A stretch of 64,000 bases of DNA, from positions 1-64,000 of the forward strand of contig JBBIVX010000015.1 in NCBI GenBank assembly GCA_037439465.1, given 5' to 3'. Positions 8,530 through 17,225 of the stretch are shown here, piece after piece. Made by a program: the position numbers and the translations under genes. Under the pieces are notes generated by a model. It was given only the letters and a program-made list of their open reading frames with translations. It had not been told where the DNA came from and did not search any database. Origin of the DNA: Parasulfuritortus sp037439465 (lineage in GTDB: Bacteria > Pseudomonadota > Gammaproteobacteria > Burkholderiales > Thiobacillaceae). How positions within the stretch are numbered: the stretch's first letter is position 1; each line of letters opens with the position of its first letter.

Positions 8530-8988
8530 ATGTCCATCCATAACGACAGCGAATTCAAGGCCGCCCTGGAGCGGCTGGCGCCGGACCGGCAGCGGCAGGT
8601 GGCGGCGCGCTTCGCCCGGCGCGTGGCGGATCTGTCCCAGGATGTGAGGGTGAAGACGGCCATAGAAGCGGCCAGTCGTGGCGGTGTCAGCGAGGCAGAG
8701 CTCGAAGTGCTGCATCAGGCGGCCAACAGCGCGCGGGTGGAGAGCTTCACCCGCTGCGGTATGGAGGCAGACTGGTCCGACCAGACCGGTCACTTCGTCG
8801 CCAAGGCGGCCATGGCGTGTGTGCGTCCCACTGCCGCCGCCGGCAATCTTGCCTGGGACACCGCCATGCATGCCCGCATGGCGCGCACCTGCCAGACCAT
8901 CACCGAGGGTACTGGCACCGGCAATCGCGAAACCGAGGCGCAATACCGTCTTCTCGAAGACTTCTTGAACCAAGGAGTACGGACATGA
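8530..8988 (+). CDS. Unrecognised 152-aa protein inside the hydrogenase operon
   Basis: I do not recognise this family. The protein has no signal peptide or membrane segment. It is rich in charged and helical residues in the first half (several Arg/Ala runs). The second half has three single Cys (in FTRCGM, MACVRP and ARTCQT) and a Gly/Thr-rich turn, TEGTGTGN. Start choice is strong: AAGGAGG lies nine bases before the ATG at 8530. It is five bases after isp2 and overlaps hynL by four bases (ATGA), so it is translated together with the hydrogenase subunits. A maturation or assembly helper for the large subunit, or a small redox/structural subunit, are possibilities from context only. Confidence 0.8.
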   Translation: MSIHNDSEFKAALERLAPDRQRQVAARFARRVADLSQDVRVKTAIEAASRGGVSEAELEVLHQAANSARVESFTRCGMEADWSDQTGHFVAKAAMACVRPTAAAGNLAWDTAMHARMARTCQTITEGTGTGNRETEAQYRLLEDFLNQGVRT

Positions 8989-10772
8989 CAGCGCGCATCG
9001 TCGTCGATCCCGTTACCCGCATCGAGGGCCATTTGCGTATCGAGGCCGAGACGGATGCCCAGGGGCGGATCATCCGTGCCTATTCCGCCGGCACCATGGT
9101 GCGCGGTATCGAGATCATTCTCCGGGGGCGTGATCCGCGCGACGCCTGGGCCCTGGCGCAACGCATCTGCGGCGTGTGCACGCTGGTACACGGCATCGCC
9201 TCGGTGCGCGCCGTGGAAGACGCCCTGCATCGCGCCCTTCCCGACTACACCATTCCGGCCAACGCGGAATTGATCCGCAACCTGATGATCGCTGCTCAGC
9301 ATGTGCATGATCACGTCATGCATTTTTATCACCTGCACGCGCTCGACTGGGTAGACGTGGTGTCGGCTCTGAAGGCCGACCCCAAGGCCACATCGGCACT
9401 GGCGCAAAGCCTGTCCGCTTATGCCAAGTCCTCGCCCGGCTACTTCGCCGATGTGCAGAAGAAGGTAAGGACCTTCGTCGAACAGGGACAGCTCGGTGTC
9501 TTCGCCAACGCCTACTGGGGCCATCCCGCCTACAAGCTGCCGCCGGAAGCCAATTTGATGGCCGTGGCGCACTATCTGGAGGCACTTGCCTGGCAACGCG
9601 ACGTCGTCAAGCTGCACGCTATTTTCGGCGGCAAGAATCCGCACCCCAACTTTGTGGTGGGTGGCGCCCCATGCGCCATTTCCGTGCATGCGGACCAACC
9701 TGGCCACGGCAAGGGCCCACACTATCGCGGCGGCCAGGCCGCGACGGCGGTGAACATGGTCGGTCTCGAAATTGTCCAGGACGTCATCCGGAAAATGCGC
9801 GAATTCGTCGATCAGGTCTATATTCCGGACCTGCTCGCCATCGCCGGGTTTTACAAGGAATGGGGCGGCATGGGCGATACCGGCGGCAATTTCCTGTCAT
9901 TCGGCGATCTGCCGGGCAAGGATATGTGGACGCCGGAGTCCTTCCTTATCCCGCGCGGCGTCATCCTTGATCACGACCTCGCCTCCCTGCGCCCCCTCAA
10001 TCTCGACAAGGAAGACGAGATCCAGGAGTTCGTCAGCCATTCCTGGTATACCTACGGCGGCGGCGATGCCCAGGGCCTGCACCCGTTCAAGGGCGAGACC
10101 GCACTCAACTACAGCGGCCCGAAGCCACCTTACGAGCAACTGGAAGTCGAGAAGAAGTACTCCTGGCTGAAGTCACCGCGCTGGCAGGGCAGGCCGATGG
10201 AAGTCGGTCCGCTGGCGCGTGTGCTGGTGCTGTATGCCAAGGGTCACAAGCAGACGAGGGAGCTGGTCGGCCACGCCTTGAAGACACTGGACGTACCGGT
10301 CACCGCGCTCTTCTCCACCCTTGGCCGTACCGCCGCGCGCGGTCTGGAATCGAAGATCATAGCCGACGCCATGCCTGGGATGTTCGAGCAACTAATGGCC
10401 AACATCAAGGCCGGCGATGTGCGTACCTTCAATGAACGCTACTGGGAGCCTGCCTCCTGGCCGCGCCACATGGTTGGCGTCGGTCTTACGGAGGCGCCGC
10501 GCGGTGGACTTTCACACTGGGTCAATATAGACGACGGCCGCATCAGCAATTACCAGGCCGTCGTGCCCTCCACCTGGAACGCAGGCCCGCGCGATGCGCA
10601 AGGTCAGCCCGGACCTTACGAGGCGGCGTTGCAGCACAATCATGTCATGCATGATCCGAAACAGCCGATCGAGATACTGCGCACCATCCACAGCTTCGAT
10701 CCCTGCATCGCCTGCGCCGTACATGTGACCGATCCGGCTGGCGAAGATCTGGTGCAGGTAAAGGTGTGCTGA
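8985..10772 (+). CDS. hynL: [NiFe]-hydrogenase large subunit (group 1e-like)
   Basis: A 595-residue catalytic subunit. The two Ni-Fe ligand motifs are present: RICGVC (C62, C65) near the N terminus and DPCIACAVH (C574, C577, H580) near the C terminus. After H580 a 15-residue tail ends the precursor, the expected substrate of the maturation protease at 4969-5448. The protein has no signal peptide of its own and should be carried through Tat with the small subunit. The start at 8985 has AAGGAG upstream and overlaps the preceding gene. Being last in the operon, after isp1 and isp2, is the hallmark of Isp-type hydrogenases known from purple sulphur bacteria such as Thiocapsa and Allochromatium. 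Confidence 0.97.
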   Translation: MTARIVVDPVTRIEGHLRIEAETDAQGRIIRAYSAGTMVRGIEIILRGRDPRDAWALAQRICGVCTLVHGIASVRAVEDALHRALPDYTIPANAELIRNLMIAAQHVHDHVMHFYHLHALDWVDVVSALKADPKATSALAQSLSAYAKSSPGYFADVQKKVRTFVEQGQLGVFANAYWGHPAYKLPPEANLMAVAHYLEALAWQRDVVKLHAIFGGKNPHPNFVVGGAPCAISVHADQPGHGKGPHYRGGQAATAVNMVGLEIVQDVIRKMREFVDQVYIPDLLAIAGFYKEWGGMGDTGGNFLSFGDLPGKDMWTPESFLIPRGVILDHDLASLRPLNLDKEDEIQEFVSHSWYTYGGGDAQGLHPFKGETALNYSGPKPPYEQLEVEKKYSWLKSPRWQGRPMEVGPLARVLVLYAKGHKQTRELVGHALKTLDVPVTALFSTLGRTAARGLESKIIADAMPGMFEQLMANIKAGDVRTFNERYWEPASWPRHMVGVGLTEAPRGGLSHWVNIDDGRISNYQAVVPSTWNAGPRDAQGQPGPYEAALQHNHVMHDPKQPIEILRTIHSFDPCIACAVHVTDPAGEDLVQVKVC

Positions 10773-10820
10773 TGGCGTCTGGGTAGGCCTTACCCTGTCT
10801 ATCGATCGCCGCTCACCGCC

Positions 10821-11138
10821 ATGGAAGACGTACTGAAACGGTTGCTACAGGCAGAGACCGAGGCCGAAGCGATCATCGAGGCGGCGCAGCGCGAGCGCGA
10901 ACGCCGGATCGATGCGGCACTGGCGGAGACACGCGCTGACGAGGCACGCTTCGAGGCCAGCCTGGCCGAACTGCGCCGGCCTTATATCGCCGAGGCCGAG
11001 GCACGGGCCGAGAAGGGGGTGGCGGAATTGACACGCAAATTTGGCGAACGCCAGCGCGTACTGCGCGAACTCGCCGCCCGTCACGAGGCCGAGGCGGTGG
11101 CGGCCGCGGTGGCGTTGTTGTTGGATATGGGGCGCTGA
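10821..11138 (+). CDS. V/A-type ATPase subunit H/G (peripheral stalk)
   Basis: A 105-residue, almost entirely helical protein of Glu, Ala and Arg, starting MEDVLKRLLQAE. This is the composition and length of the G/H peripheral-stalk subunit that forms a coiled coil with subunit E in bacterial V/A-type ATPases. It is first in the ATPase cluster, 48 bases after hynL and six bases before subunit C. The assignment rests on position, size and coiled-coil character rather than a catalytic motif. No clear ribosome binding site precedes it, so it may be translated by re-initiation or a weak site. Confidence 0.8.
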   Translation: MEDVLKRLLQAETEAEAIIEAAQRERERRIDAALAETRADEARFEASLAELRRPYIAEAEARAEKGVAELTRKFGERQRVLRELAARHEAEAVAAAVALLLDMGR

Positions 11139-11144
11139 CGGGTC

Positions 11145-12176
11145 ATGGCGGCCGTTTATCTGAATACCCGCGTCAGCTTGTGCGCAGCGCGGCTATGGGG
11201 GCCCGCCGAGTATGATGAACTGATTCCCGCCACGGATGCGGAGGTGAGTGCGCACTTGAGGGAACGCGGCCTGCCGACGCTGGCGACTGGCTACGGCGGC
11301 GATGACCCGCTGTCGCTGGAGGCGCGCCTCATCGCCCAGCTTCTTGCCGAGACGCGCCTGCTGCTGCGTCCGCTCGCCGGTATGGCGCGCCAGTTCCTGC
11401 TCTACTGGATCGAGCGTTTCGAGGTTTCCAACGTCAAGACCCTGATCCGCGCCAAACTGGCGGGCGAACCCGCTGCCAGCATGGCGCCGCGGCTTGTCGA
11501 CCTGGGGCCGTTCACCCGTCTCGACGCTCACGATCTGATGCGCGCGGAGGACGTGAACGAACTGTTGAGTCGTCTGCAAGCCAGTCCATACGCCGATCTC
11601 GTGCGCCATGCCCGCCAGGCCTTCGAGGACAGTCATGATCCGTTCGTCCTCGACGCCAGCCTCGACCGGGCCTATTACGAAGGACTGTGTCGCCGCGCGC
11701 GTCCGCTCGAAACAACCGTGGGGCGGCCCTTGGAGGAATTGATGGCGACCCTGGTCGACTCCGTCAACCTGGTCTGGCTATTGCGCTACCGCTTCAACTA
11801 CCGGCTGCCGCCGGCGCAGGTGTTCTATCTGCTGGCGGCAACGCCTTATCGTCTATCCGGTGACAGCTTGCGCCGGCTCGTCACCCTGCCTGATCTGGCG
11901 ACGGTGCTCGCCGCCCTGCCTGACAGCCTGCGGCAGGTCGTTGCCGGCGCCGACAACATTCCCGGCGTCGCCCTGCGGCTGGAACGCGAAGGCAGCCGTC
12001 GCTCGCGGGCGCTTCTCGATGCGGCCGGCCATCCGCTGGCGCGTGCCTTCGCCTACCTCATCCTGCGCGAGCGCAATCTCAGAGCGGTGCGCGGTGTGTT
12101 GCGCGGCCGGCATCTACGCCTGCCGACGGCGGATATCCGTCTGGCAGTGGCCGCCGCACAAGCGGGGGTGCGCTGA
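11145..12176 (+). CDS. ntpC: V/A-type ATPase subunit C (d-like, central stalk socket)
   Basis: A 343-residue soluble protein of the AC39/V0-d family, which joins the membrane ring to the central stalk. It begins near AAVYLNTRVSLCAARLW, and family-like pieces include FEVSNVKTLIRAKL and the C-terminal YLILRERNLRAVRGVLRG, as in archaeal AtpC. Length is normal for the family (about 330-350). It is followed one base later by subunit I. In many operons subunit C follows E; here it comes second. Confidence 0.88.
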   Translation: MAAVYLNTRVSLCAARLWGPAEYDELIPATDAEVSAHLRERGLPTLATGYGGDDPLSLEARLIAQLLAETRLLLRPLAGMARQFLLYWIERFEVSNVKTLIRAKLAGEPAASMAPRLVDLGPFTRLDAHDLMRAEDVNELLSRLQASPYADLVRHARQAFEDSHDPFVLDASLDRAYYEGLCRRARPLETTVGRPLEELMATLVDSVNLVWLLRYRFNYRLPPAQVFYLLAATPYRLSGDSLRRLVTLPDLATVLAALPDSLRQVVAGADNIPGVALRLEREGSRRSRALLDAAGHPLARAFAYLILRERNLRAVRGVLRGRHLRLPTADIRLAVAAAQAGVR

Positions 12177-12177
12177 T

Positions 12178-14070
12178 ATGTTCAGGCCGCTGCCGATGAC
12201 CCGTGTCTTCCTCCTGTTTCTGGCCAGCGAGGCGCAGGATGCGGCCCTCTCGCTGGCCCGTCATGGCGCCTTCGGGCCTGCGGAGGAGGCAGACGCCGCC
12301 ATGACCGAGATGACAGGGGCGGCCTACCGTGAAGTCTGGCTGGAGGCCGAGGCGCGCCTGAACAAGATCATGGCCTATTGCGATGGACACGCCATGGCAC
12401 CGCTGCCGGAGGCGACGTTCGCCCCCAACCTGCGGGAATTACAGGGGGTCAATGCCAGGCTGCGCGAGCTTTGGCAGGACTGCTCTGGTTGTCACGAGCT
12501 GGAACAGCGGCTGCAGGCGGAGCGAAAGCGCCTTGACGACCTGAGCGAGACCTTCGCACGTTTGCAGGCACTGGACCTCGACCTGTCGCGTCTCATGCGG
12601 CTGGCCAGCCGCATGGACATTCGCCTCGGCCAGTTGCCGGCCATCAACGTGCAACGGCTGCGTGCAGCGTTGGCGCTGGCGGGCTATCTGTTACGACCAT
12701 TCGAGGCGGCCGGTGACCAGGTTTTCGTGGTGGTCGCCGGCCTGCGCGCCGGGGCAGGACTGGGCAGTCTGCTGGCACAGGCAGGCTGGCGTGAACTGAT
12801 CATCCCCGCCGAATTGCAGACTCGGCCCGAGACCGCCAGTCGCTATCTACAGAGTGAGCGGCAGCGCCTCGATGCCCTCGCCACCAGCCAGTGCGAGCTC
12901 AAGAACGAGAATTGGCGGCGGCATGGCGCGTGGCTGGCCCAGGCGCGTCTGTTGCTCGCTCTTGCCCGGCCCCTGGCGGAGGCCGCCGAGTACAGTCTGC
13001 GCGGTCACGGGCAGTTGGTGCGGTTCAGCGGTTGGGTGCCGCGCCGCGATGTGGGCCGGCTCACTGCCACCCTCGATGCCCGTTTCCAAGGCCGCTATCT
13101 GATCACGACGCGGCCACCGGCTGCCGCCGAGGCGGGCCGTGTCCCTTCACTGCTGCGTTACCCGCGCTGGCTAAAACCCCATGCGGCGCTGGTGCGTCAC
13201 TTTGGCGTACCCCGTTATGGCGAGTTCGACCCGACCTTGCTGTTGGCCGTTGCCTATCCGCTGCTGTTCGGCGCCATGTTCGGTGATGTCGGGCACGGTG
13301 CCGCGCTGCTGCTGATCGCGCTAGGCCTGAGCCGCGGCCTGACCTGGCTGCGGCCGTTGGTGCTGGCGGCGGGGGCGACTTCAGTGTTGTTCGGAATGTT
13401 CTATGGCAGCGTCTTCGGTTCCGAGGCGGTTATCACACCACTGTGGCAATCGCCCATGCATGACCCGGCCCGCTTGCTGAGCCTGGCCGTGTGGCTGGGG
13501 GTGGGGTTCATCAGCCTCACCCTGCTGATCAACCTATACAACCGGCTGAGCCTGGGCCGCTGGGAGGCAGCCTTGCTGGCGGGTGATGGTCTGGCCGGAC
13601 TGGTTTTTTTCCTGGCGGCCACGCGCGCCCTGTACGGTCTCTTCGCCGGTGCCGGCCCAGGCCTGGAAAATGTCCTGACGGCGGCGTTCGCGCTGTCGCT
13701 GATCACTGCCGCCAAATGGACGGAAGTACGCGCCGGTCTGGGCGAGCGCCTACTGGTCGGTGTCGTCGAAAGTCTGGAAACCGCCGTCAGCCTGTTTGCC
13801 AACACGCTTTCCTTTCTGCGCGTGGCGGCTTTCAGCCTCAATCATGTCGCTCTGGCGCTGGCCGTATTCACCCTTGCCGACAGACTGGGCGGTAGCGGCC
13901 ACTGGCTGGCGCTGGCGTTGGGCAATGCGGTTATCGTCGGTCTGGAGGGTGGCATTGTCGCCATCCAGGCCTTGAGGCTGATGTATTACGAGGGTTTTTC
14001 GCGTTTCTTTGGCGGGGACGGCATTGAATTCTCGCCGTTGACATTGGCGCCCGGCGGACCAAAGACGTGA
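12178..14070 (+). CDS. ntpI: V/A-type ATPase subunit I (a-like membrane stator)
   Basis: A 630-residue protein with a long soluble, helical N-terminal half (about 1-330) and a C-terminal membrane half with about seven hydrophobic segments. The membrane part holds conserved stretches such as YPLLFGAMFGDVGHGA and NTLSFLRVAAFSLNH; the Arg in the latter region is the candidate for the essential arginine of ion translocation. Length is normal. The start at 12178 is one base after the subunit C stop; a second Met six codons later is an alternative. It anchors the peripheral stalks and provides the ion half-channels. Confidence 0.93.
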   Translation: MFRPLPMTRVFLLFLASEAQDAALSLARHGAFGPAEEADAAMTEMTGAAYREVWLEAEARLNKIMAYCDGHAMAPLPEATFAPNLRELQGVNARLRELWQDCSGCHELEQRLQAERKRLDDLSETFARLQALDLDLSRLMRLASRMDIRLGQLPAINVQRLRAALALAGYLLRPFEAAGDQVFVVVAGLRAGAGLGSLLAQAGWRELIIPAELQTRPETASRYLQSERQRLDALATSQCELKNENWRRHGAWLAQARLLLALARPLAEAAEYSLRGHGQLVRFSGWVPRRDVGRLTATLDARFQGRYLITTRPPAAAEAGRVPSLLRYPRWLKPHAALVRHFGVPRYGEFDPTLLLAVAYPLLFGAMFGDVGHGAALLLIALGLSRGLTWLRPLVLAAGATSVLFGMFYGSVFGSEAVITPLWQSPMHDPARLLSLAVWLGVGFISLTLLINLYNRLSLGRWEAALLAGDGLAGLVFFLAATRALYGLFAGAGPGLENVLTAAFALSLITAAKWTEVRAGLGERLLVGVVESLETAVSLFANTLSFLRVAAFSLNHVALALAVFTLADRLGGSGHWLALALGNAVIVGLEGGIVAIQALRLMYYEGFSRFFGGDGIEFSPLTLAPGGPKT

Positions 14071-14103
14071 AGTATTCAGTATAACGAACGCAAGGAGCTG
14101 AAC

Positions 14104-14451
14104 ATGACCTGGCTGATAGCACTGATGCTGTTTTGCGCGGTGGCGCCAATAACGGCAGGCCTCTTTCTGGAACGGCGGGCGCGGCCGGCCGCCCTGTCCG
14201 GCTGGGTCAAAGGTGGCCTGTTTACCACCTTCTTCGGCTTTGCCGTGGCCATGGGCGGGGTACTGTTCCTTGGTGTGCAGGAGGCGCTGGCGCAGGGCGC
14301 CAGCGCCCTGGGAACGGTGGGTGCCGCCGCCCTGGCGGTGCTCGCCGAGAAACCTGAGTTGTTTGGCAGGACCCTGGTCTATCTCGGTCTGGCCGAAGGG
14401 ATCGCCATCTACGGTTTGGTCATGTCTATCCTGATGCTGGGCAAACTGTGA
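14104..14451 (+). CDS. ntpK: V/A-type ATPase subunit K (proteolipid ring)
   Basis: A 115-residue, very hydrophobic protein, shorter than the four-helix proteolipids of about 155 residues found in Enterococcus. About three hydrophobic segments are visible (2-20, 38-60, 88-112). The ion-binding glutamate is presumably the one in LGLAEGIAIYGL in the last helix. I see no membrane-embedded Gln-rich pocket of the Na+-binding type, so H+ coupling is possible, but this cannot be settled by eye. AAGGAG precedes the start by six bases. It overlaps subunit F by four bases (GTGA). Confidence 0.9.
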   Translation: MTWLIALMLFCAVAPITAGLFLERRARPAALSGWVKGGLFTTFFGFAVAMGGVLFLGVQEALAQGASALGTVGAAALAVLAEKPELFGRTLVYLGLAEGIAIYGLVMSILMLGKL

Positions 14452-14780
14452 AATCGGCCGCTGCCCGCCTGGTGGTTCTGGGCAGTGCCGGATTGACCGA
14501 GGGCTTCAGTCTGATCGGCGCCGAGGTCTATCCGGATGCCAATGCCGCCGATGTGGAAAAGGTGCTGGCCGAGTTGGCGGCCAGCCAGGCCTTGGCCCTG
14601 GTCTTGCTGGAGGCGCATCTGGCGCGCGGCGGCGAGTGGCTGACCCGGCTACGTAACGAAGGCGGCGGCATCGTGGTGACGGAGCTGCCGGCACTGGCGG
14701 CGCCGGAGCGCTACATGCCCGCCGTGGATGCGGTGGTGAGCGCGTTGCTGGGCGCGCAGGCATTGCGGCCGGAGGACTGA
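14448..14780 (+). CDS. ntpF: V/A-type ATPase subunit F (central stalk)
   Basis: A 110-residue protein starting at a GTG that overlaps the subunit K stop. It shows the alternating strands and helices of subunit F: RLVVLGSAGLTEGFSLIGAE, then ALALVLLE, then GGIVVTELPAL. In place of the usual D in the family's first loop there is LGSAG. F sits on the rotor with D and C and can regulate ATP hydrolysis. It ends at 14780, sharing its last base with the start of subunit E. Confidence 0.85.
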   Translation: MKSAAARLVVLGSAGLTEGFSLIGAEVYPDANAADVEKVLAELAASQALALVLLEAHLARGGEWLTRLRNEGGGIVVTELPALAAPERYMPAVDAVVSALLGAQALRPED

Positions 14781-15430
14781 TGGACGGCGAGCTGCAGGTC
14801 GGCCAGCTGGAACAGGCGCTGAGGCAGCAGGCGGAGTCCCTGGTGCGGGAGCAATTGCAGAATGCCGAGGCCAGCTGTGCCCGCCTCCATGCCGAGAGCG
14901 AGGCCCGGCTGCAGCTGCGGCAGGAGCGCGAGATACTGGCCGCCAGGGAGGAGGCCGGGCAGATCGAGCGACGACGTTTGCAGGCCGCCGAGATTCATCT
15001 GGCGGCGGAACTCGATCGCCTGCGTTGGGCGCTGGTCGAAGCGGTGTTGGCCGGCGTCAGGCAGACCTTGCGGCAGACGACGCAGGACCCGCAACGCTAC
15101 CGGGAGATACTCCTGGCCATGTTTCATGCGGCGGCGGCACGTCTGCCCGCAGGCGATCTTGTGGTGGTGGCGGAGCCTGTCGGCCAGGCGCTGCTGGCGG
15201 CAGGGTGGGAACAGACGCTGGCGAGCGTCGCCCCCGGTCGGCGGGCGCGTCTCGAAGTAGCGCCGACCCCGGGTTCTGGTGGCATCAGGGTTTGCCTGGC
15301 GGATGGCAGCGCCTGTCTCGACCAGACTTTCGCGGCGAGACAGGAACGGCTGGCCGACGAGGTGTTCGCGGTCATCATGCAACGGCTGTTCGCCAACACG
15401 CCGGACATGGGGACGCTGATCCATGGCTGA
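14780..15430 (+). CDS. ntpE: V/A-type ATPase subunit E (peripheral stalk)
   Basis: A 216-residue protein with a long N-terminal coiled coil (about 5-85, rich in Gln, Glu, Arg and Ala) and a globular C-terminal domain. The C-terminal part includes a strand-turn region PGSGGIRVCLADG, like the G-G-(V/I) segment of family members. It pairs with the 105-residue G/H subunit to hold the catalytic head. It starts at a TGATG junction with subunit F and overlaps subunit A by eight bases. Confidence 0.87.
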   Translation: MDGELQVGQLEQALRQQAESLVREQLQNAEASCARLHAESEARLQLRQEREILAAREEAGQIERRRLQAAEIHLAAELDRLRWALVEAVLAGVRQTLRQTTQDPQRYREILLAMFHAAAARLPAGDLVVVAEPVGQALLAAGWEQTLASVAPGRRARLEVAPTPGSGGIRVCLADGSACLDQTFAARQERLADEVFAVIMQRLFANTPDMGTLIHG

Positions 15431-17225
15431 GGGTGAAATCCTCGCGATCAACGGCCCACTGGTGACGCTGGCGTTGCCCGAAACCCTCATGGGCGAGCAG
15501 GTGAGGGTGGGGAAGCTGGGTCTGGTGGGAGAGGTGATCGCCCGTGATGGCGGCTCGGCCCTTGCCCAGCTTTATGAAAACAGCGACGGCCTGCGTCCGG
15601 GCGAGCCGGCGAAGGGATTGGGCCAGCCACTCTCGGTCGAGCTGGGTCCTGGTCTGCTCAACAATATTTTCGACGGCATACAGCGCCCCCTGAACACCCT
15701 TTGGCAGGAGAGCGGCGATCGCCTCGCCCGCGGCAAGCAGGTCGAAGCCCTGGCACGCGACCGGCGCTGGTTGTTCAACCCGCTGCCGCGCCACACCGCC
15801 GGCAAGGCGGTGAACGGCGGTGACATAGTAGGGACAGTGGCGGAGACCGGCAGCGTCGAGCATCGCATCCTGGTTCCACCCGGCGTTGCCGGCGAATTGC
15901 TGGAGCTGGCGCCGGCCGGCGAGTACACGCTGGCAGACAGCATCGCCCGCATTCGACTGGCGAATGGTGACGTGCACAAACTGGGACTCTCGCACCGCTG
16001 GCCGGTGCGTCAACCGCGTCCCTTCCGTCGGCGCGATGATGCGGTAGAGCCGCTCATCACCGGGCAACGCATCCTGGATACCTTCTACCCCTTGCTCAAG
16101 GGCGGCAAGGCGGCCATTCCCGGCCCTTTCGGCGCCGGCAAGACCATGCTGCAACAACAGATCGCCCGCTGGTGTAACGCCGAGATCGTCATTTACGTCG
16201 GTTGCGGCGAACGCGGCAACGAGCTCACCGACGTGCTGGAATCCATGCCGAAACTGTGTGACCCGCATAGCGGCCGCCCCTTGATGGAACGGACGTTACT
16301 GGTGGCCAATACCTCCAACATGCCGGTGGTGGCGAGGGAGTCCTCCATTTACGTTGGCATCACCATCGCCGAGTATTTTCGCGACCAGGGCTACGACGTC
16401 GTGCTGGTGGCAGACTCCACCAGCCGCTGGGCCGAAGCCCTGCGCGAGGTCGCCGGCCGGCTCGGCCAGATGCCGGTGGAAGAGGGTTACCCGGCTTACC
16501 TCGGTTCACGTTTGAGCGCCTTCTACGAGCGTGCCGGGCGGGTGGAAACACTGGCAGGCGGGCACGGCTCGGTCACCCTCATAGGCGCCATCTCGCCGCC
16601 CGGCGGCGACTTTTCCGAGCCGGTGACCAGCCACACCAAGGAGATCGTGCCGACCTTCTGGGCCTTGTCGAAGGAACTCGCCGATGCCCGTCACTACCCG
16701 GCCATCGACTGGCTGGAGAGTTATTCCGGTTATGTCGGCGATGCCGCCCGCTGGTGGGCGGCGGGCATCGATCCTGCCTGGGCGGGGATGCGGGCCGAGG
16801 CGCTGGCATTGCTGACCGAGTCGGAGGAACTGCAGCGTATCGTCAACCTGGTCGGCGTCGAGGCCCTGTCTTCCGAACAGCGCTGGGGTCTGGAGGCCGC
16901 CGCCCTCATCAAGGAAGGGTTGTTGCAGCAGTCCGCCATGGATGCGGTGGATGGTTATTGCCCGCCGGAAAAACAGGTCCTTCTGCTGGCGGCCATGTTG
17001 GCCATCCATAGTCAGGGTAGGCAATGGGTACGGCGGGGAGTGCCGGCCAACCGCCTGTTGCAATTGCCGATCATGAGTGAGGCGCGGCGCTGGAAGGGAC
17101 GCTTTGGCGCCGATCAACTGGAGGCCCTGCGGCAGAGGATTGCCGCCATCCCGGCCTTGTTCGCCAGTCTGGAAGGGGATTATGCGCCGGCCGGCGAGAC
17201 TCCGGTGGTGGGCGAAGGGACATGA
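15423..17225 (+). CDS. ntpA: V/A-type ATPase catalytic subunit A
   Basis: The 600-residue catalytic subunit. The P-loop is GPFGAGKT at 234-241, the GxFGxGKT form specific to V/A-type A subunits. The non-homologous insert characteristic of A subunits (about 115-200) is present, for example HRILVPPGVAGELLE. Further conserved pieces are CGERGNELTDVLE (catalytic Glu), DSTSRWAEALRE and SFYERAGR-like SAFYERAGRVE. Length is normal. It overlaps subunit B by four bases (ATGA). It distinguishes this operon from an F-type ATP synthase. Confidence 0.98.
   Translation: MAEGEILAINGPLVTLALPETLMGEQVRVGKLGLVGEVIARDGGSALAQLYENSDGLRPGEPAKGLGQPLSVELGPGLLNNIFDGIQRPLNTLWQESGDRLARGKQVEALARDRRWLFNPLPRHTAGKAVNGGDIVGTVAETGSVEHRILVPPGVAGELLELAPAGEYTLADSIARIRLANGDVHKLGLSHRWPVRQPRPFRRRDDAVEPLITGQRILDTFYPLLKGGKAAIPGPFGAGKTMLQQQIARWCNAEIVIYVGCGERGNELTDVLESMPKLCDPHSGRPLMERTLLVANTSNMPVVARESSIYVGITIAEYFRDQGYDVVLVADSTSRWAEALREVAGRLGQMPVEEGYPAYLGSRLSAFYERAGRVETLAGGHGSVTLIGAISPPGGDFSEPVTSHTKEIVPTFWALSKELADARHYPAIDWLESYSGYVGDAARWWAAGIDPAWAGMRAEALALLTESEELQRIVNLVGVEALSSEQRWGLEAAALIKEGLLQQSAMDAVDGYCPPEKQVLLLAAMLAIHSQGRQWVRRGVPANRLLQLPIMSEARRWKGRFGADQLEALRQRIAAIPALFASLEGDYAPAGETPVVGEGT

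Noticed and set aside
7005..8663. Long minus-strand frame (552 codons) opposite isp1/isp2
   Set aside because: Isp1 and Isp2 motifs on the plus strand are clear; the opposite frame has no domain.
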